A stretch of DNA of 64,000 nt. Source: Anniella stebbinsi (taxonomy: Eukaryota > Chordata > Lepidosauria > Squamata > Anniellidae). Each line of letters starts with the position of its first letter. Position 1 is the stretch's first letter. Position numbers and translations under genes: made by a program. Under the pieces are notes generated by a model. That model saw nothing but the letters and a program-made list of their open reading frames with translations, made no database searches and had not been told where the DNA came from. Positions 48,089 through 59,902 of the stretch are shown here, in pieces. The stretch covers positions 114,726,533 to 114,790,532 of the forward strand of contig JARDYH010000001.1 in assembly GCA_029215795.1 (NCBI GenBank), in the 5' to 3' direction.

Positions 48089-51000
48089 TGGTCAACTGTT
48101 TATCTACTATGGCAGAAACTTGCTTGCTCCTCCCAAAAAAAATTCCCCCTGAGCCCACACAATTTTTTCACTTAGCCTGTAGGTGCCTTGCATATAATTT
48201 GTCTGAACACCCAACAATAGGGAATAATTTCTCTTTAACTATTTCCAAGGTCCCGTAGATAGTGGATAATGAACAGATGCTGATCAGCCATGATATAAGT
48301 AAGAGGTAAGTTGGCTGTCTCTAGAGGACAGAGGAGTCCAAACTACCTCTTCCTCACTAGGCTGAGAGTGTGGATTTTCTTTCTCAGCTGCAGGGGCAGA
48401 ATAACCATTAGGAGTTGGAAAGGGAAGATCAGAAATACCAGAGCTCTCCAATATGAAACCATTCATTTTAGATTGCTTCGAAGTTGGAAGTAATGGAGAT
48501 ATTGACTGGCCCCAGGGCCATGATTACTACTACTACTTACTTCCTTGCCAGAAGGGATATCCCACAGGTGAGAGCAAGAAAGAGCAGATGGAACAGCCCA
48601 GCAGCATTTGCATATGGGCAAAACAACAACAACACACAAACAAATAAACTAGCATCACAATAATGGTAATCATCTTCCCATCTAGGTATCTCAGTTCCAA
48701 TCTATCAACTTCTTCTAAGCCTCTAGATGCCTGAAATTCACAAGCCAGTACCTGCTTCAAATTCCACATGGTTGCATAAGCATCTGTCTCAGTCGTTTTG
48801 GAAGCAGGTCAGTTATGCATCCATGTCTTCCTCTCATCCAGCTATATTCCATTCAATTCAGTAGCATTAACTATTTTCAGCATCTCTCAATCTTCAGGCA
48901 CAGACCGTAGCAGAACTCCAATGACTCTCACACAGTTGCAGCAGCTGGAACAGTGAAAGCAGATACGGCAGATAAAACCTTGACAAGCTTCTAAAGTCCT
49001 AAACGGATGAAGTTTCCCCACTCCCTGAGTACAACAGCCGGTTAATATTACCACCAAGAAAAGAACAATGAAGAAGAGCAAAAATAAAAAACAAAGACTT
49101 AATCAAATGGGTGGAGGGGAATGAGTTAAAAGGTGACAGAGCTCAGGGAGATACCATTATCCTTGCTGCTATCTTGCTCCCAGAGTCTAAGTGCACCCCA
49201 AGAATGAAAAGGGGAGCATGTTCTTGCTGAAAAATGGACTAACTAACAAACTCTTTCCTTCTAAAAAGAGTCCCTTCTTAAAAACTCAGATTTGGCTGAT
49301 AGTTTTTCCGATTACAAGAGGAAGATAAAAGAGCATAGATGATGCTGATGGACTTTGATTTTTCCACTATATGTGACATGTAGAAAAAGGTACAGGGTTC
49401 AAAAGAAGGTTGTATCTCTTGGTGTATCATTTCTAACTTTAATGGGTGCTAGCTACTACAGTTAATGCATTGTTCTTATTGTTGTTCTGGTGGGTTTCTC
49501 AGTGCTTCCTGTATGGTGCTCTTGAGGATTCTGATTAGCGAATAATTGGTATATTGTGAGGCTTGATTGGAAGTAAGTGAAGAGGAGAGTTGGATGTATA
49601 TACTCTTCCAGAGGTCCCATGCTTCCTGACTAGAGGGTGGGAATCACTCTTTTTTGTCCATGCTAATAAAGGAAAGCCATTGTACTCTTGCAACCTACTT
49701 TGCCCTATGTGCCTAATTTTACACCAGCTCAGCTTTTGAGGCAAAATGTAGACAGCAGGGTTGGCAGGGTTGTTGGCAGGGTTGCTCTCTTGGCAACATG
49801 TCCCTGCCACAACCTGAAAACAACCCACCCTGAATAAGCCAACAACAAACCATGCATTCTCAGGGTTGCTTATTCATAGAGAACCTTCAACAATGAAAAC
49901 TCCACTCTGCGTCTGGACATCACAACCAGCCAACCCAAAACAACCCATGGTGACAATCCACTATGGCTTATTGTGTTGTGTGAATCTGGTCATTGAATCA
50001 CAGGTAGTGAATGCAATCCATCTTCAATAAAAATCAAGAGGAACATTACCATGCACTTTCACAGTAGCAGGAGGCATCTAGGAGCATAGATGGGTAATTA
50101 ATTCAGTACAGTAAAAAGAGTGTCCCTTACGAGAACTGAGCAAACAGATTCTTCTACATTGGTCAAATGGCCAAAGCAATACTAATATATAATGATACTT
50201 TATCAATGGCCTTCATTTTTTGTCCTCCAGGTTTTCTTTTGAATCACATATGCTCTAGTCTAGATTGTGCTTATATGTAATTGATTTTTGATGCTATACA
50301 AATCAAGAAATCTGTGGGATTGATTTCAGTGCATACAACTGTTAGCTAGCTGCTAGTGCTGCTATCTCCAAACAAAGGAACTTGCAGTTGCTACAGGAAT
50401 CCAATTTCTGCTTTGAACAATACTTAACTCTTTCCTTATCGCATTTTTAAAACAAAAACAAGCAACTCTTTAATTTTGAACCATATTTTGACATTCCTCT
50501 GAAAGGCAATACTTGGTGCTACAAAACTGCCGAGCTTCCCTTAGGTAATGCAAACTCTCTTGACAGATTGTCTTTTGAGAACATGCTGTAAATACAAATA
50601 ATTGCTGTAGGGAATGCTCATTCAGTAGTAGTAAAGGGAAACAATTCTACTAGTAGGGTACCAATGTAACATGAAGCTATCAGCCCCAATCCAGCTGTAG
50701 TAATAATACAGTTCTACTCAAACACAAACATTTTGTCACTGGATGAAGTTGTGCATCTCTCATCCACATCAAAGACACATTTAACCAGTAGACGAGCATT
50801 TACATACACACACCATCAGCATCAGGTGGATGTGCAAAAGCCTACTTCTTTGCTCGGATCTCACTTGCTGGTTCAGGGCACTTGTCTGCACAAGTACAAT
50901 GGAGAAAAATGTTTCCGGTGATATTGCAACACAATCACAGCCTTCAGCTGTCAAAGTGCACTGTAATAAAAGCTGCATGATTTGAGTAACAAAATGGGGG

Positions 51001-51507
51001 TCAGTTTCTTGCAAAGACTTTGATGTTCCTTTCTAGATTTGTGAGAAAACAAGCAAGGGGAGTATACTTATCAGGGAGGAAGCTTTTTTTTTTAATCCTC
51101 CATAAAATAATATTTTCCCCACCATCACCACCAAAAACAAGCAAGAAAAGCAATTGGTATTCCTTTGTGCTTGAATCATGTACATTCTAGTAGCTGACAA
51201 GTAAAAAGAAGAATCCAGTGTTGCAGTTGTTTTTCTTTTCCTTTTTTCATTGAATTTAAAAGTCCATCATACCCAATTTTTTACAGTATTTCCTGCTGTG
51301 AATATTGGTGTATTTCTTTTATAGCTTTAGTGTGCGAGTCAGCAAGATAGATGTGTGTATCTGGGTAGTAAGATAAAACCATCATTTTTATTTTTATTTC
51401 ATTTTTTAATTTATTTTTTCTAGGTAACTATCAACTTATCCTATGGTTACTTAATGATTTTACTTATAGACATGAAACATTTCCTCTTTGAATACAGGAC
51501 AATGTGA
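48089..51507. other. Intergenic sequence, no supported gene
   Basis: A block at 48100-49330 looks repeat-derived on the minus strand: one frame near 48533-48769 and another at 48887-49081 with a hydrophobic start (LFFIVLFLVVILTGCC). I cannot assign either. A MITE-like piece related to 33600-33832 may lie at 49775-49995. The rest is AT-rich and anonymous. Confidence 0.35.
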
Positions 51508-51522
51508 AGAAGGCAGCTGAAG
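51508..51522 (+). repeat. Target site duplication, left copy, L1 copy B
   Basis: aagaaggcagctgaa, exactly repeated at 57184-57198 after the L1 tail. Confidence 0.92.
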
Positions 51523-51953
51523 GGGGGAGTGGCCAGGTGGGCATGGAATGAAGTCGTAACTTACTCGCTCTCCTAAAGAAGCAATGATTTAAACACAAAT
51601 TCCTTATCCTGGAGTGGTGGATTGTTATTTAAAGACAAGAAATGCTGATTGGAAGTATTATTGCATCTGAGTGAGAAGTTGCTTGTGGTTTCATTGCCTG
51701 CTCGGCGAGAGGAAACGAAACTAAAACCAGCCTGCGAGTCACCTTAGGAATGCAACTAATGAAGGGTAAATAATGGATTTATAATTGCTGTAATAAGGCT
51801 GGCTGACTGACAGATATGCTGGAGGGAGAGATTGAACTGGAAATATATGGGAAAAGAGACTTTTAAACCCCAGCGAAAGTGTTAGTAGCCGCCGGTTTGC
51901 CTGATTAGAACGGAGAGAGATCTGAGTGGCAAGGCAGCAGGGGGGGAGGATTT

Positions 51954-52976
51954 ATGAGCAAGAAGAAGCAAAAAGGGGAGAAATTAACTACTCCCGCCTG
52001 GAGCCAGCCCTCTAAAGATCATCCCTCAGATAAGAATTGGCAAAGATTAATTCGGTCTGAAAACATGGAGGGCAAGCAGTCGGAGAAAGCGAAGCAGACC
52101 TCTCCAAGCAAAGCTGGAAGCATGCCAGCAGTAATTCCTAAGGTGCCCAAAGAGAGACAGGCAGATCCAACAGATGAATTAATGAAGAAAATTGAAAAGA
52201 TGTTTGAGATGACAATGGTGACGCAAGATGAAAGATTGGAGAAGGCATTGGCAAAGCAGGAAGATAGACTGGCAAAAAGAATTACAGAGTCACAAACTGA
52301 ATTTATGGCAGGTCTTCAAGAGGTGGTGAAAAATGTTGTGGCTTTGCAGGAAGACACTGGAGAGTTGAAGGAACACTGCAAGAAGCAGGGAGAACAGATG
52401 ACGCAGTTGGATTTACGTCTAATAGCCTTGGAAGACAGGGACAGAAGGGCGAATATTCGGATAAGATCTTTTGGGGAACAAGAGGGGGAGAGCCCCAAGG
52501 ACTTAAGAGATTTAATTTTGGTGTGGATTAAACAGCAAGAGCCCCAGGAAACTTGGGAAATGGCAGATATTGAGAGGGCCCATAGAGTGGGCTACAAGAA
52601 GAAAGGAATAACTCCAAGGGATATAATTGTCAAATTTGCCAATTATTACAAAAAAGAAAAGCTTCTGCAAGCAATTAGACGTCAAGGCCAGCCGACACTA
52701 CAAGCATCACCGGTCGAGATATATCAGGATCTTTGCCCTCAGACTGTCCAGTGGAGGAAGAGTGTCAGAATGTGCACAGGGGCATTGAGGAGGAGATCGA
52801 TAACATACAGCTGGGGGTATCCAGTCTTTCTGAGTTTTATGTGGAAAGGGAAACAGCAAAGAATAACATTGTGCGAGCAGGGAATGGAACTTTTGGAGAA
52901 GTTGGGCATAGCGGATGCCACAGATGATGGAGAAACAAAGCAAAATGATGGCGCTGCAGGAGGAAGCAATCAATAA
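51954..52976 (+). CDS. L1 ORF1 protein, uninterrupted (340 aa)
   Basis: An intact L1 ORF1: the RNA-binding chaperone that packages L1 RNA in the cytoplasm. Residues 1-70 are basic and disordered (MSKKKQKGEK start). Residues ~75-160 form a likely coiled coil with regular Leu/Ile/Met spacing (ELMKKIEKMFEM ... LRLIALEDRD), the trimerising part in the family. The RRM-like domain starts at RANIRIRSFGE (165-175), and the C-terminal domain includes RAHRVGYKKK (208-217) and DIIVKFANYYKKEKLL (223-238). The stop is TAA at 52974-52976. The start is chosen because the frame opens here, right after the leader, and matches the family N-terminus. Its ORF2 partner is broken, so any activity would be only in trans. 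Expression is not shown. Confidence 0.9.
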   Translation: MSKKKQKGEKLTTPAWSQPSKDHPSDKNWQRLIRSENMEGKQSEKAKQTSPSKAGSMPAVIPKVPKERQADPTDELMKKIEKMFEMTMVTQDERLEKALAKQEDRLAKRITESQTEFMAGLQEVVKNVVALQEDTGELKEHCKKQGEQMTQLDLRLIALEDRDRRANIRIRSFGEQEGESPKDLRDLILVWIKQQEPQETWEMADIERAHRVGYKKKGITPRDIIVKFANYYKKEKLLQAIRRQGQPTLQASPVEIYQDLCPQTVQWRKSVRMCTGALRRRSITYSWGYPVFLSFMWKGKQQRITLCEQGMELLEKLGIADATDDGETKQNDGAAGGSNQ

Positions 52977-53222
52977 AGAAATTTTATTGTAATAGGGATA
53001 AGGGATAAGAAGAGTTAAAAGGAGGGGAGGGTTAGGCTTTGTTCCGGTTGGCTGGGTTGCTTCCCCCCCCCCCGAAGAGTTCTAAAATATATTGGGACCA
53101 GTGCCCAGAAGGCTGGTGAGGAGGGGGGTGATATTGTGGGTGAATGTGGGGGGGAGGGCAAGGGAGGGGGGTAAGTGTTTCATAGAGGGAGACCAACTTA
53201 AAGATGGGTGTGAAAGGGAGAG
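52977..53222 (+). other. L1 inter-ORF spacer with G-rich tract
   Basis: 246-bp spacer with several G runs (about 53120-53172) and a C run near 53064-53073. It parallels 1829-2072 in copy A. Confidence 0.75.
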
Positions 53223-56200
53223 ATGGAAAATAAATTAAGAATTGCAACTTTAAATGTTAAAAGGCTAGGAACGGTTATCAAAAGGAAAAGAATTGAAATG
53301 TTGTTAAAAAAAATATAGATATAATTTTTTTGCAGGAAACTCATCAAATGAAGGAGGGTGTTAATGAGCTGCGAATGAGGGATATGGGTGTTTATGAAAA
53401 GTCATTTGGTACTTCTAAAGCGAGAGGGGTGGCAATAATAATCTCAAAGAAATGTGGTATTAATATTCAAAGTGTAAAGAAAGATAAAAATGGAAGGTTT
53501 CTCATAGTGTACTGCAAGTTGGGAGAGGAGGAATATGTATTGATTAATGTCTATGCTCCAAATGGGAAACAAATGGAATTCTTTGATGAAGTATTGAATG
53601 CGGTGGGAGAGGTGGGTAAAAAAGAATATTGTGATGGCAGGAGACTTTAATATGGTACTTGATAAAGGGAAAGATAGAGATAATATTTCAAGAGACGTTA
53701 AGAGGGAGGGGAAGACCGAATTAAGCAAATTAATGGAAGGTAAAGAATTTATGGATGTTTGGAGGGTATTAAAAGGGGAAGAAAGGAAGTATACCTTCTA
53801 CTCACCTAGATTTAAGAGTTATTCAAGGATTGACTTTATTTTTGTATCAAAGAATATGTTACCAAAACTCACAGATTGTGACATTGGGGTAATTAAGGTC
53901 ACCGACCACGCATTAATGACGATGGATATTAAAATGAAGAAGGACTATAGATCAGCGAAGAGATGGAGATTGGACATAAGGTTATTAAATAATAAAAATA
54001 TAGTGGAGAAAATAAAAAAAGAAATGCAGGAAATTTGGGAGATTAATGAAAGAGAGATTAATTTGCAGGGTTTACTGTGGGACACTATGAAAGCAGTGGT
54101 AAGAGGGATATGTATCAGGGAAATGTGTACCCTAAAACAACAACAGGCAGTACAATATAAAAAAACTGAAGAGGAGGTAAGGAGTTTAGAGGAGAGATTA
54201 AGAGAGACAAAAGATAAACGTCTATTTGCCCAAATTCAAGCTAAGAAAAAGGAATTAGAGAAAGAAGAATTAGAACAAGTCCAAAGAAATTTGTTATATT
54301 TGAAGAGAGATTTTTTTGAATATAGTAATAGAAACTCAAAGATGTTGGCTAGATCCACTCAGTCTGAAAAGGCTAAGAATATGATAGGGACAATTAGGGA
54401 TAAGTCAGGGAATAGCTGTAACTCAATGAAAGATAAATTAAATATATTTCAGGAATTTTATAGAGAATTATACACATCAGATATGGATCCACAAGTCAAG
54501 GTATGGAATATGTAGAGAGGAATTGGAAAATAAGATTGCAGAAGCAAGATAGGGATTGTATGGAAGGATTAGTTAGTGAAAAAGAAATTGAGGGAATTAT
54601 TGATAAACTAAAAGGAGGGAAATCTCCGGGGATGGATGGTTTGGGGCCGGAATACTATAAGATTTTTAAAGGAATGTTAATACCAAGACTAAAAAAATTG
54701 TTTAACAATATAATAGAAGGAGGAAAGACTCCGCCACCGTGGGATCATTCCCTGATTATATTAATCCAGAAACCAGGTAAGGATTTGACGGATCCAGCAT
54801 CTTATAGACCAATATCGTTAATAAATCAGGACTCAAAATTTTTTACAGCAATAATGGCAAAAAGAATGGGTACATTTATATCTAAATATATTTAAAAAAG
54901 ACCAATGTGGATTTATCTCTGGTAGGCAAATGCCTAATTTAATTGGAAGAGTTTTAAATATAATTAATATCATTTAAAAAAGGAATTTAAAAGCAGGTTT
55001 ATTAGCATTGGATATATTTAAAGCCTTTGATTGCGTGGAATGGCCAACGCTTAAAATAATTTTAAAAACATTTGGATTTGAAGATAAATTTATGGGAGTG
55101 ATTGATCAGTTGTATAAAAATAATAAAGCTGAAATAATGGTTAATGATAGGTTAATGCAACAGATTACACTAGCTCGAGGAACTAGGCAAGGATGTCCAC
55201 TTTCACTGATCTTATTTGCAATAGTGTTAGAAATTTTGGCAAATGTGATAAGGGAGGATGAAAGATTAAAGGGGATTGGAAGAAAGGAGATTAAAATGAA
55301 TATGTTTGCGGACGACACATTACTGACATTAGAAGATCCCCTGGAGAGTGGGGAGGTGATTAAGAAGCATTTGAGAGAATTTGGGGAAAGCACGGGATTA
55401 CAAGTTAATTGGGGGAAGTCAGAAATGATGTTATTTAATTATAACAAGGACGAGTTGGAGGAGTGTAAAAATAAGTTAGGTCTTAGGCTTAAAAATATAG
55501 TGCGCTATTTAGGAATTAATATTGCTAAAGATTTAGATAGGTTAGAGGAACTTAATTTTGTAACTTTGAAAAAACAGGTAGGGGAAAAATTAGAAATATA
55601 TAGAAAATTAAAATACTCTTGGTTTGGTAGAATAGCAGTTGCTAAAATGAAGATATTACCTAAGATTAATTTTTTGTTTAGAATGTTACCAATTAAAATA
55701 TCAGAAGCTGAGTTAAAAAGTTGGCAAAATATGATTAACGCTTTTTGCAATGGAGATAAGAGAGCTAGGATTAATAAACGGTTATGGTATAAGACACAAA
55801 AGAAAGGTGGTTTGGGACTTCCAAATATAAAGAGTTATTATATTGTTAATCAGTTAAGATATGTTATAAATAGTATTCTAGGGGAGGAAGATCTTGAATG
55901 GTTGGAATCGCAAACAGGGGAAATAGATTTTAAATTGCGAAATATTTTTTTAATTAAATTGCAAAAGAAAGATAGGAGGGGACTGGACAACCCGTGGTTG
56001 GAAAATATTTTAGAGATCTGGGAGAAATTTAAAGGAAAGTGGATACCAGGAGATTCCCCACTTGCCCCAGTGGTAGCAGTGGGAAACTTCCCGAGGGTCT
56101 TAAAAGCAGAGATAGAAGAGGGACTGAAAGATCAGGAAACAATTAAGTTAAGGAATTGGATGGAAAGAATGAAGGATAATGAGCAAATTAGAGAGATATT

Positions 56201-57059
56201 AAAAGGACAAAAGATAGCTTGGTTCAAATGTTTACAATTGGGAAAATGGACTCAGGAATGGAAAATGAAAAATAAGAACTGTAGGAACAACACAAGATTT
56301 GAAGATTTAATTGAACTAAAAGGAAGAAAAGAAGAAATTAGAAATAAGAAAGGATTGACTAGTGAGATATATAAAATGCTGATAGATGATGATCTTCAGG
56401 ACTCTATTAAAGCTATAAAAATGATCTGGGAAGAAGATGTAAAGGAAAAAATTAATGACTATAACTGGGAGAGGTTGTGGAATGTTAGAATGTTAAAGCT
56501 GTTGTCGATTAGAATTAAGGAGAATTTTTATAAGACAGTGTGGAGATGGTATCTAACACCTGTAAGATTTCACCAGATTGATAAAAAAGTGTCTAAGAAT
56601 TGTTGGAGAGGATGTCAGGAGGTTGGAACTTATTTTCATATGTGGTGGAGCTGTGAACATGTACAAAAAATTTGGGAAAGGGTGTTTAAAGAAATAAGTG
56701 AAATAATTGGAAGTAAATTGGAATTAAGACCTAAGATAGCTCTACTAGCAGTATGGGATAGAGAGAATGAGAATAGAACTAAGAGAGAATTGATAAACAA
56801 CCTCCTGGCACCCGTTAGAATAATGATTGCTAAAAATTGGAAAGGACAAGGAAGCTATACAATAGAAGAATGGTATAAAGAAATATGGGATATGGCATTG
56901 AATGACAAATTGACGTGTAGAATGAAGATAAGGAGGGGAATGTCCAGTAAGAATGATTTTGGAGAAATATGGAGTCCCTTTTTGGAATATGTATTAAGAT
57001 CGGGGAAGGGACAAAAACCTTCAGAAGAGCTGTTAAAATTTTGGAAAGATGAAGAATGA
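53223..57059 (+). pseudogene. L1 ORF2 endonuclease/reverse transcriptase, broken
   Basis: Starts MENKLRIATLNVK at 53223. The endonuclease motifs FLQETH, VYAPN, GDFN and TDH are all present but spread over different frames. Lesions, by comparison with copy A: a net loss of four bases near 53308-53325, one extra A near 53623, one T lost near 54507, an insertion near 54885-54895, and AAA to TAA at 54975-54977. From 55008 to the stop at 57059 a 683-codon open frame holds RT motif A (DIFKAFD), the GCPLS motif, the FADD catalytic motif near 55308-55319 and the C-terminal Cys/His motif (CWRGC, HMWWSC). Nearly all RT catalytic residues survive, but no single frame joins them to the endonuclease. Confidence 0.93.
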
Positions 57060-57183
57060 TTAAGAGAAGGTCTCATGGGGGTGGGGTGCACGGGGTGGTT
57101 GTTGAGGGTTAAGTATGTATTTTATGTTGTTTATGTTTATTATGTTTTATTATGTTGAAATAAATAAAAATTATATATAAAAA

Positions 57184-57198
57184 AAGAAGGCAGCTGAA
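57184..57198 (+). repeat. Target site duplication, right copy, L1 copy B
   Basis: Exact match to 51508-51522. Confidence 0.93.
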
Positions 57199-57374
57199 AA
57201 GCTAAAGGTAGTGTGACCATATGACAGGAAAAACCTGGATTTGTTAGGATTTTTGGTAACAAATCCGGGAAGGGGAGGAAATTATGATATTTGTTGGAAA
57301 ATCTGGATTTTTCCCATCCTCCCCAGCCGAAGGGCAGCTCTACTTTAATGAGAATTTACAAAAACGCTTACAGC

Positions 57375-57662
57375 TCTGCCATTTTTTAAGATAAGGTAAT
57401 GAAACTTGGCAGCATGATAGTTTTAAGGAAGGGCTTTAGCCATGCAAATTTGAAGCAGATCTGTTCATCCGTTGACTTTTAGGAATTTTTTAAAAAGTTT
57501 GAGGTTTTAAAATATTTCATTTTTAAATAACCAGTCATTTTTAAAGGTAAAGAGATGAGATTTGGCACCATGATAATTCACAGATAGAGCTTTAGCCTTG
57601 CCAAGTTTGAAGCAAATCCGTTCATCTGTTGATTTTTAGGGATTTTTTTTAAAGTTTGAGGC

Positions 57663-57701
<39 letters not shown>

Positions 57702-57840
57702 CATTTTTAAAGATAAAGAAATGAATCCTGGCACCATTATAGATCTCAGGTGGGGCTTTATCCTTGCCAAGTTTGAAGCATATTTGTTATCCATTGATTT
57801 TTAGGACTTTTGTAAAGTTTGAGTTTTTAAAATTATTATT
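57375..57840. repeat. Tandem array, three ~165-bp units
   Basis: Units share taaggtaatgaaacttggca-type starts followed by gggctttagcc(a/t)tg, (a/c)aatttgaagca, gttcatccgttgacttttag and aaagtttgagg. They begin near 57386, 57546 and 57711, with spacing about 160-165 bp. Units differ by many substitutions, so the array is old. A TA run (57667-57698) separates the second and third units. Confidence 0.85.
57667..57698. repeat. (TA)n microsatellite
   Basis: About sixteen TA units inside the tandem array. Confidence 0.92.
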
Positions 57841-58454
57841 TTTAAAAAAAAAACACTGGAACCATATCTTTCAAACTCAGGTTGTCAAACCTCTTCTTTA
57901 GGGTATTGCACCTTGAGAATTTTCAGCCCTTTGCATCAAGGAAATCTCAAGTTTTTAGCTAAGAAGTGATGGGCAAGCAAGACACCTTTCTTGTTGCAGA
58001 TTTGGTGAGCAATCAGGCACCAGGAGCTCAGCAGAGGTGAGGCATCCATACATCAAAATGTGGGAAAGGAGAGGTCAGTCAAAGCAGTCCACAGGGCAAA
58101 ATGGAACAGGCCAGAGGCCTTTTTCTCAGAGTTCTGCATCATGGGTGATGAAGGGTCATCCTTAGAGGAAAAACTCTCATGACCAACAATGAGGTGTCAG
58201 TCAAGAGAGAGGCTTTCATCTTTGCAGATTTCCTGTTGATGTGGATGTTGGAACCTGGCATGTCGTTGCTTTGCTTTGCTCCCCTTCACTTCCATTTCAC
58301 TTTGTTCACTTGTGAGCTAGGCTCTGTTTGCACTGCTGGCATGCAACGGAGAATGTTTGAAGCACATCTTGGAGAAAAATAGATAGATTTGTGGCTTGGG
58401 CTGGCTGGCATATTTCTGAGAAACAGAGTTAGACAGAAGACACAACTCAGAAAT

Positions 58455-59290
58455 AGCTGTAGCTGAACCCTGAGAGGCTGACATGCCACACAGAGCCTTG
58501 CAAGAGTGTCTCAGAATCAAGTGTTGGTGCAGGTGTTGGCTGGTTGGAGGCTTTGGCTGGCATCAGTTTCAGGCAGAGTTACAACTCAGAGATGGCTGTA
58601 GCTTAGCCCTGAGAGGTTGGCATGCCACACAGAGCCTTTTAAGAGCATCTCAGAGTCCAGTGTTGGTGCAGTCAGAGGTGGCTGGTGGAGGAGTTTAAAA
58701 AAAAAAAAAAAACAAGAGGTACCAGATGTGACCAAGCTATAATCTGGCACCCTACCCCCAGCCACAGTGTACAAGTGCACAGACTGGCTGGACTGTTGGG
58801 AGACTTTGGCAGAGAGAGAGGGGGGATTGTTTGAGGCTGGAAGCTGGAGACGTCAGCTGGCTGGCATAAGGCAGAGAGAGGCTGAAGGCAACCCAGATTC
58901 ACCTGTAGCTTGGCCCTGTGAGGCTGGCTTGCCACCCAGAGTGTTTTAAGAGTGCATCAGAGTCAAGAAGGTGTGCAGGAGAGGAGGTGGAGGTGGCTGG
59001 TGGCAGAGTTTTCTAAAGTAAGAGTCCCCAGACATGACCAAATGTAAGCAATACCCCTGGCCATAAGTGTGGGGCCCGGCTGGACCACCAGGAGACTTTG
59101 GCAGAAAGAGAGGGAGATTGTTTGAGGCTGGAGTCTTAGGTTTGGCTGCAATGACTTAGAGAGAGAGAGAACAAAGGCTGAAAAGACAAGCCAGAGACAC
59201 CTATTGTAACTTAGCCCTACGGTGCTGGCAGGCAATGCAGGACATTAGAAAGAGGGTCTCAGAGTCACGTGTTTGTGCAGGAAGTAGACA
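58455..59290. repeat. Tandem array, ~300-bp unit, four partial copies
   Basis: The landmark agct(t/g)agccctgagagg followed by ggcatgccacacagagcc and tctcagagtcaagtg occurs at about 58461, 58600, 58907 and 59208. Spacings are about 139, 307 and 301 bp, so the first unit is shortened by deletion. A second landmark, gagactttggcagagagaga, recurs near 58799 and 59091. No open frame is shared between units. Confidence 0.85.
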
Positions 59291-59760
59291 GGAGTTCAAA
59301 ACCTGTATGTGAAAAGTAGCATCAACATGCAAGCCTTGAGAAGCTAATATATATAAGTGAGAAGTGTGAATGGACAAAGTAGTATCTGCCGCCCATAACA
59401 CCCACCCTAATGTTAGAGTAGAGAAACTTATGGCAATCATACACAAGGTTAAAGAAAAAATTGAAATTTTAAAATAAAAAAGCCAGCCAGCTGGCCGGCA
59501 GCAAGCCCTGTTAAAAGCAGCAGCAGTTTGCAGTGGAGTGAGGATACAGTCAGAAAAGATATTTGAGGGAAGGGGGAGAATGTATCACACAGACTATAGC
59601 AAAAGCTTTGAAGTACAGCAAAAGCAACAAAAGTAGGAGTAAGTGGAGTTAATTTCAGAGACATTGTTCTTTCAGTGATTTTAACATTAAGATGTTATGT
59701 AGAACAGATTTGTCTTAATTGTGTGCTGTAAAATCAGATATCTGACCAAGGATATGTTCA

Positions 59761-59865
59761 GGTGGGCACCCCCCCCCCTTGGTGCTGGGCACACCCCCTT
59801 GGTGCTGGACACCCCCCCACCAGGGCCAGACTTGTTGGTGGGCATGCCCCCTTGGGAGCCAACCA
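59761..59865. repeat. C-rich minisatellite
   Basis: Irregular repeats of a ccccttggtgctggacac-like unit, about 20-30 bp each, just inside the right end of the 2.7-kb block. Confidence 0.75.
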
Positions 59866-59902
59866 TGTCCTCCTTTCTGATTTCCAAAATATGGTCACCC
59901 TA

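Larger units (their letters stand above)
51523..57183 (+). mobile_element. Near full-length L1 retrotransposon, copy B
   Basis: Same structure as copy A: six G's and a ~430-bp 5' leader, ORF1 (51954-52976), a 246-bp G-rich spacer, ORF2 (53223-57059), a ~125-bp 3' UTR and an A-rich tail (attatatataaaaaaa). An exact 15-bp target duplication flanks it. ORF1 is complete; ORF2 has four frameshifts and one nonsense codon. It is in the same orientation as copy A and TMEM47, about 14 kb beyond the distal poly(A) signal. The two copies are highly similar by eye and clearly belong to one subfamily. Confidence 0.96.
57209..59902. mobile_element. Candidate 2.7-kb DNA element with tandem arrays
   Basis: The left end tagtgtgaccatat (57209-57222) and right end atatggtcacccta (59889-59902) are inverted copies with one mismatch. 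They resemble the ends of the hAT-type MITE at 45366 (taggctgaccatat). Inside are two tandem arrays and a G/C-rich minisatellite but no transposase frame. A clean 8-bp duplication is absent; aaagg occurs beside the left end and one base beyond the right end. It is either a large non-autonomous hAT-like element or a chance pairing of common repeat ends. Confidence 0.5.

Noticed and set aside
48887..49081. Hydrophobic minus-strand frame (LFFIVLFLVVILTGCC), considered as a retroviral envelope remnant
   Set aside because: One membrane-like segment is not enough. No flanking LTRs, no envelope landmarks and no pol fragment are nearby.
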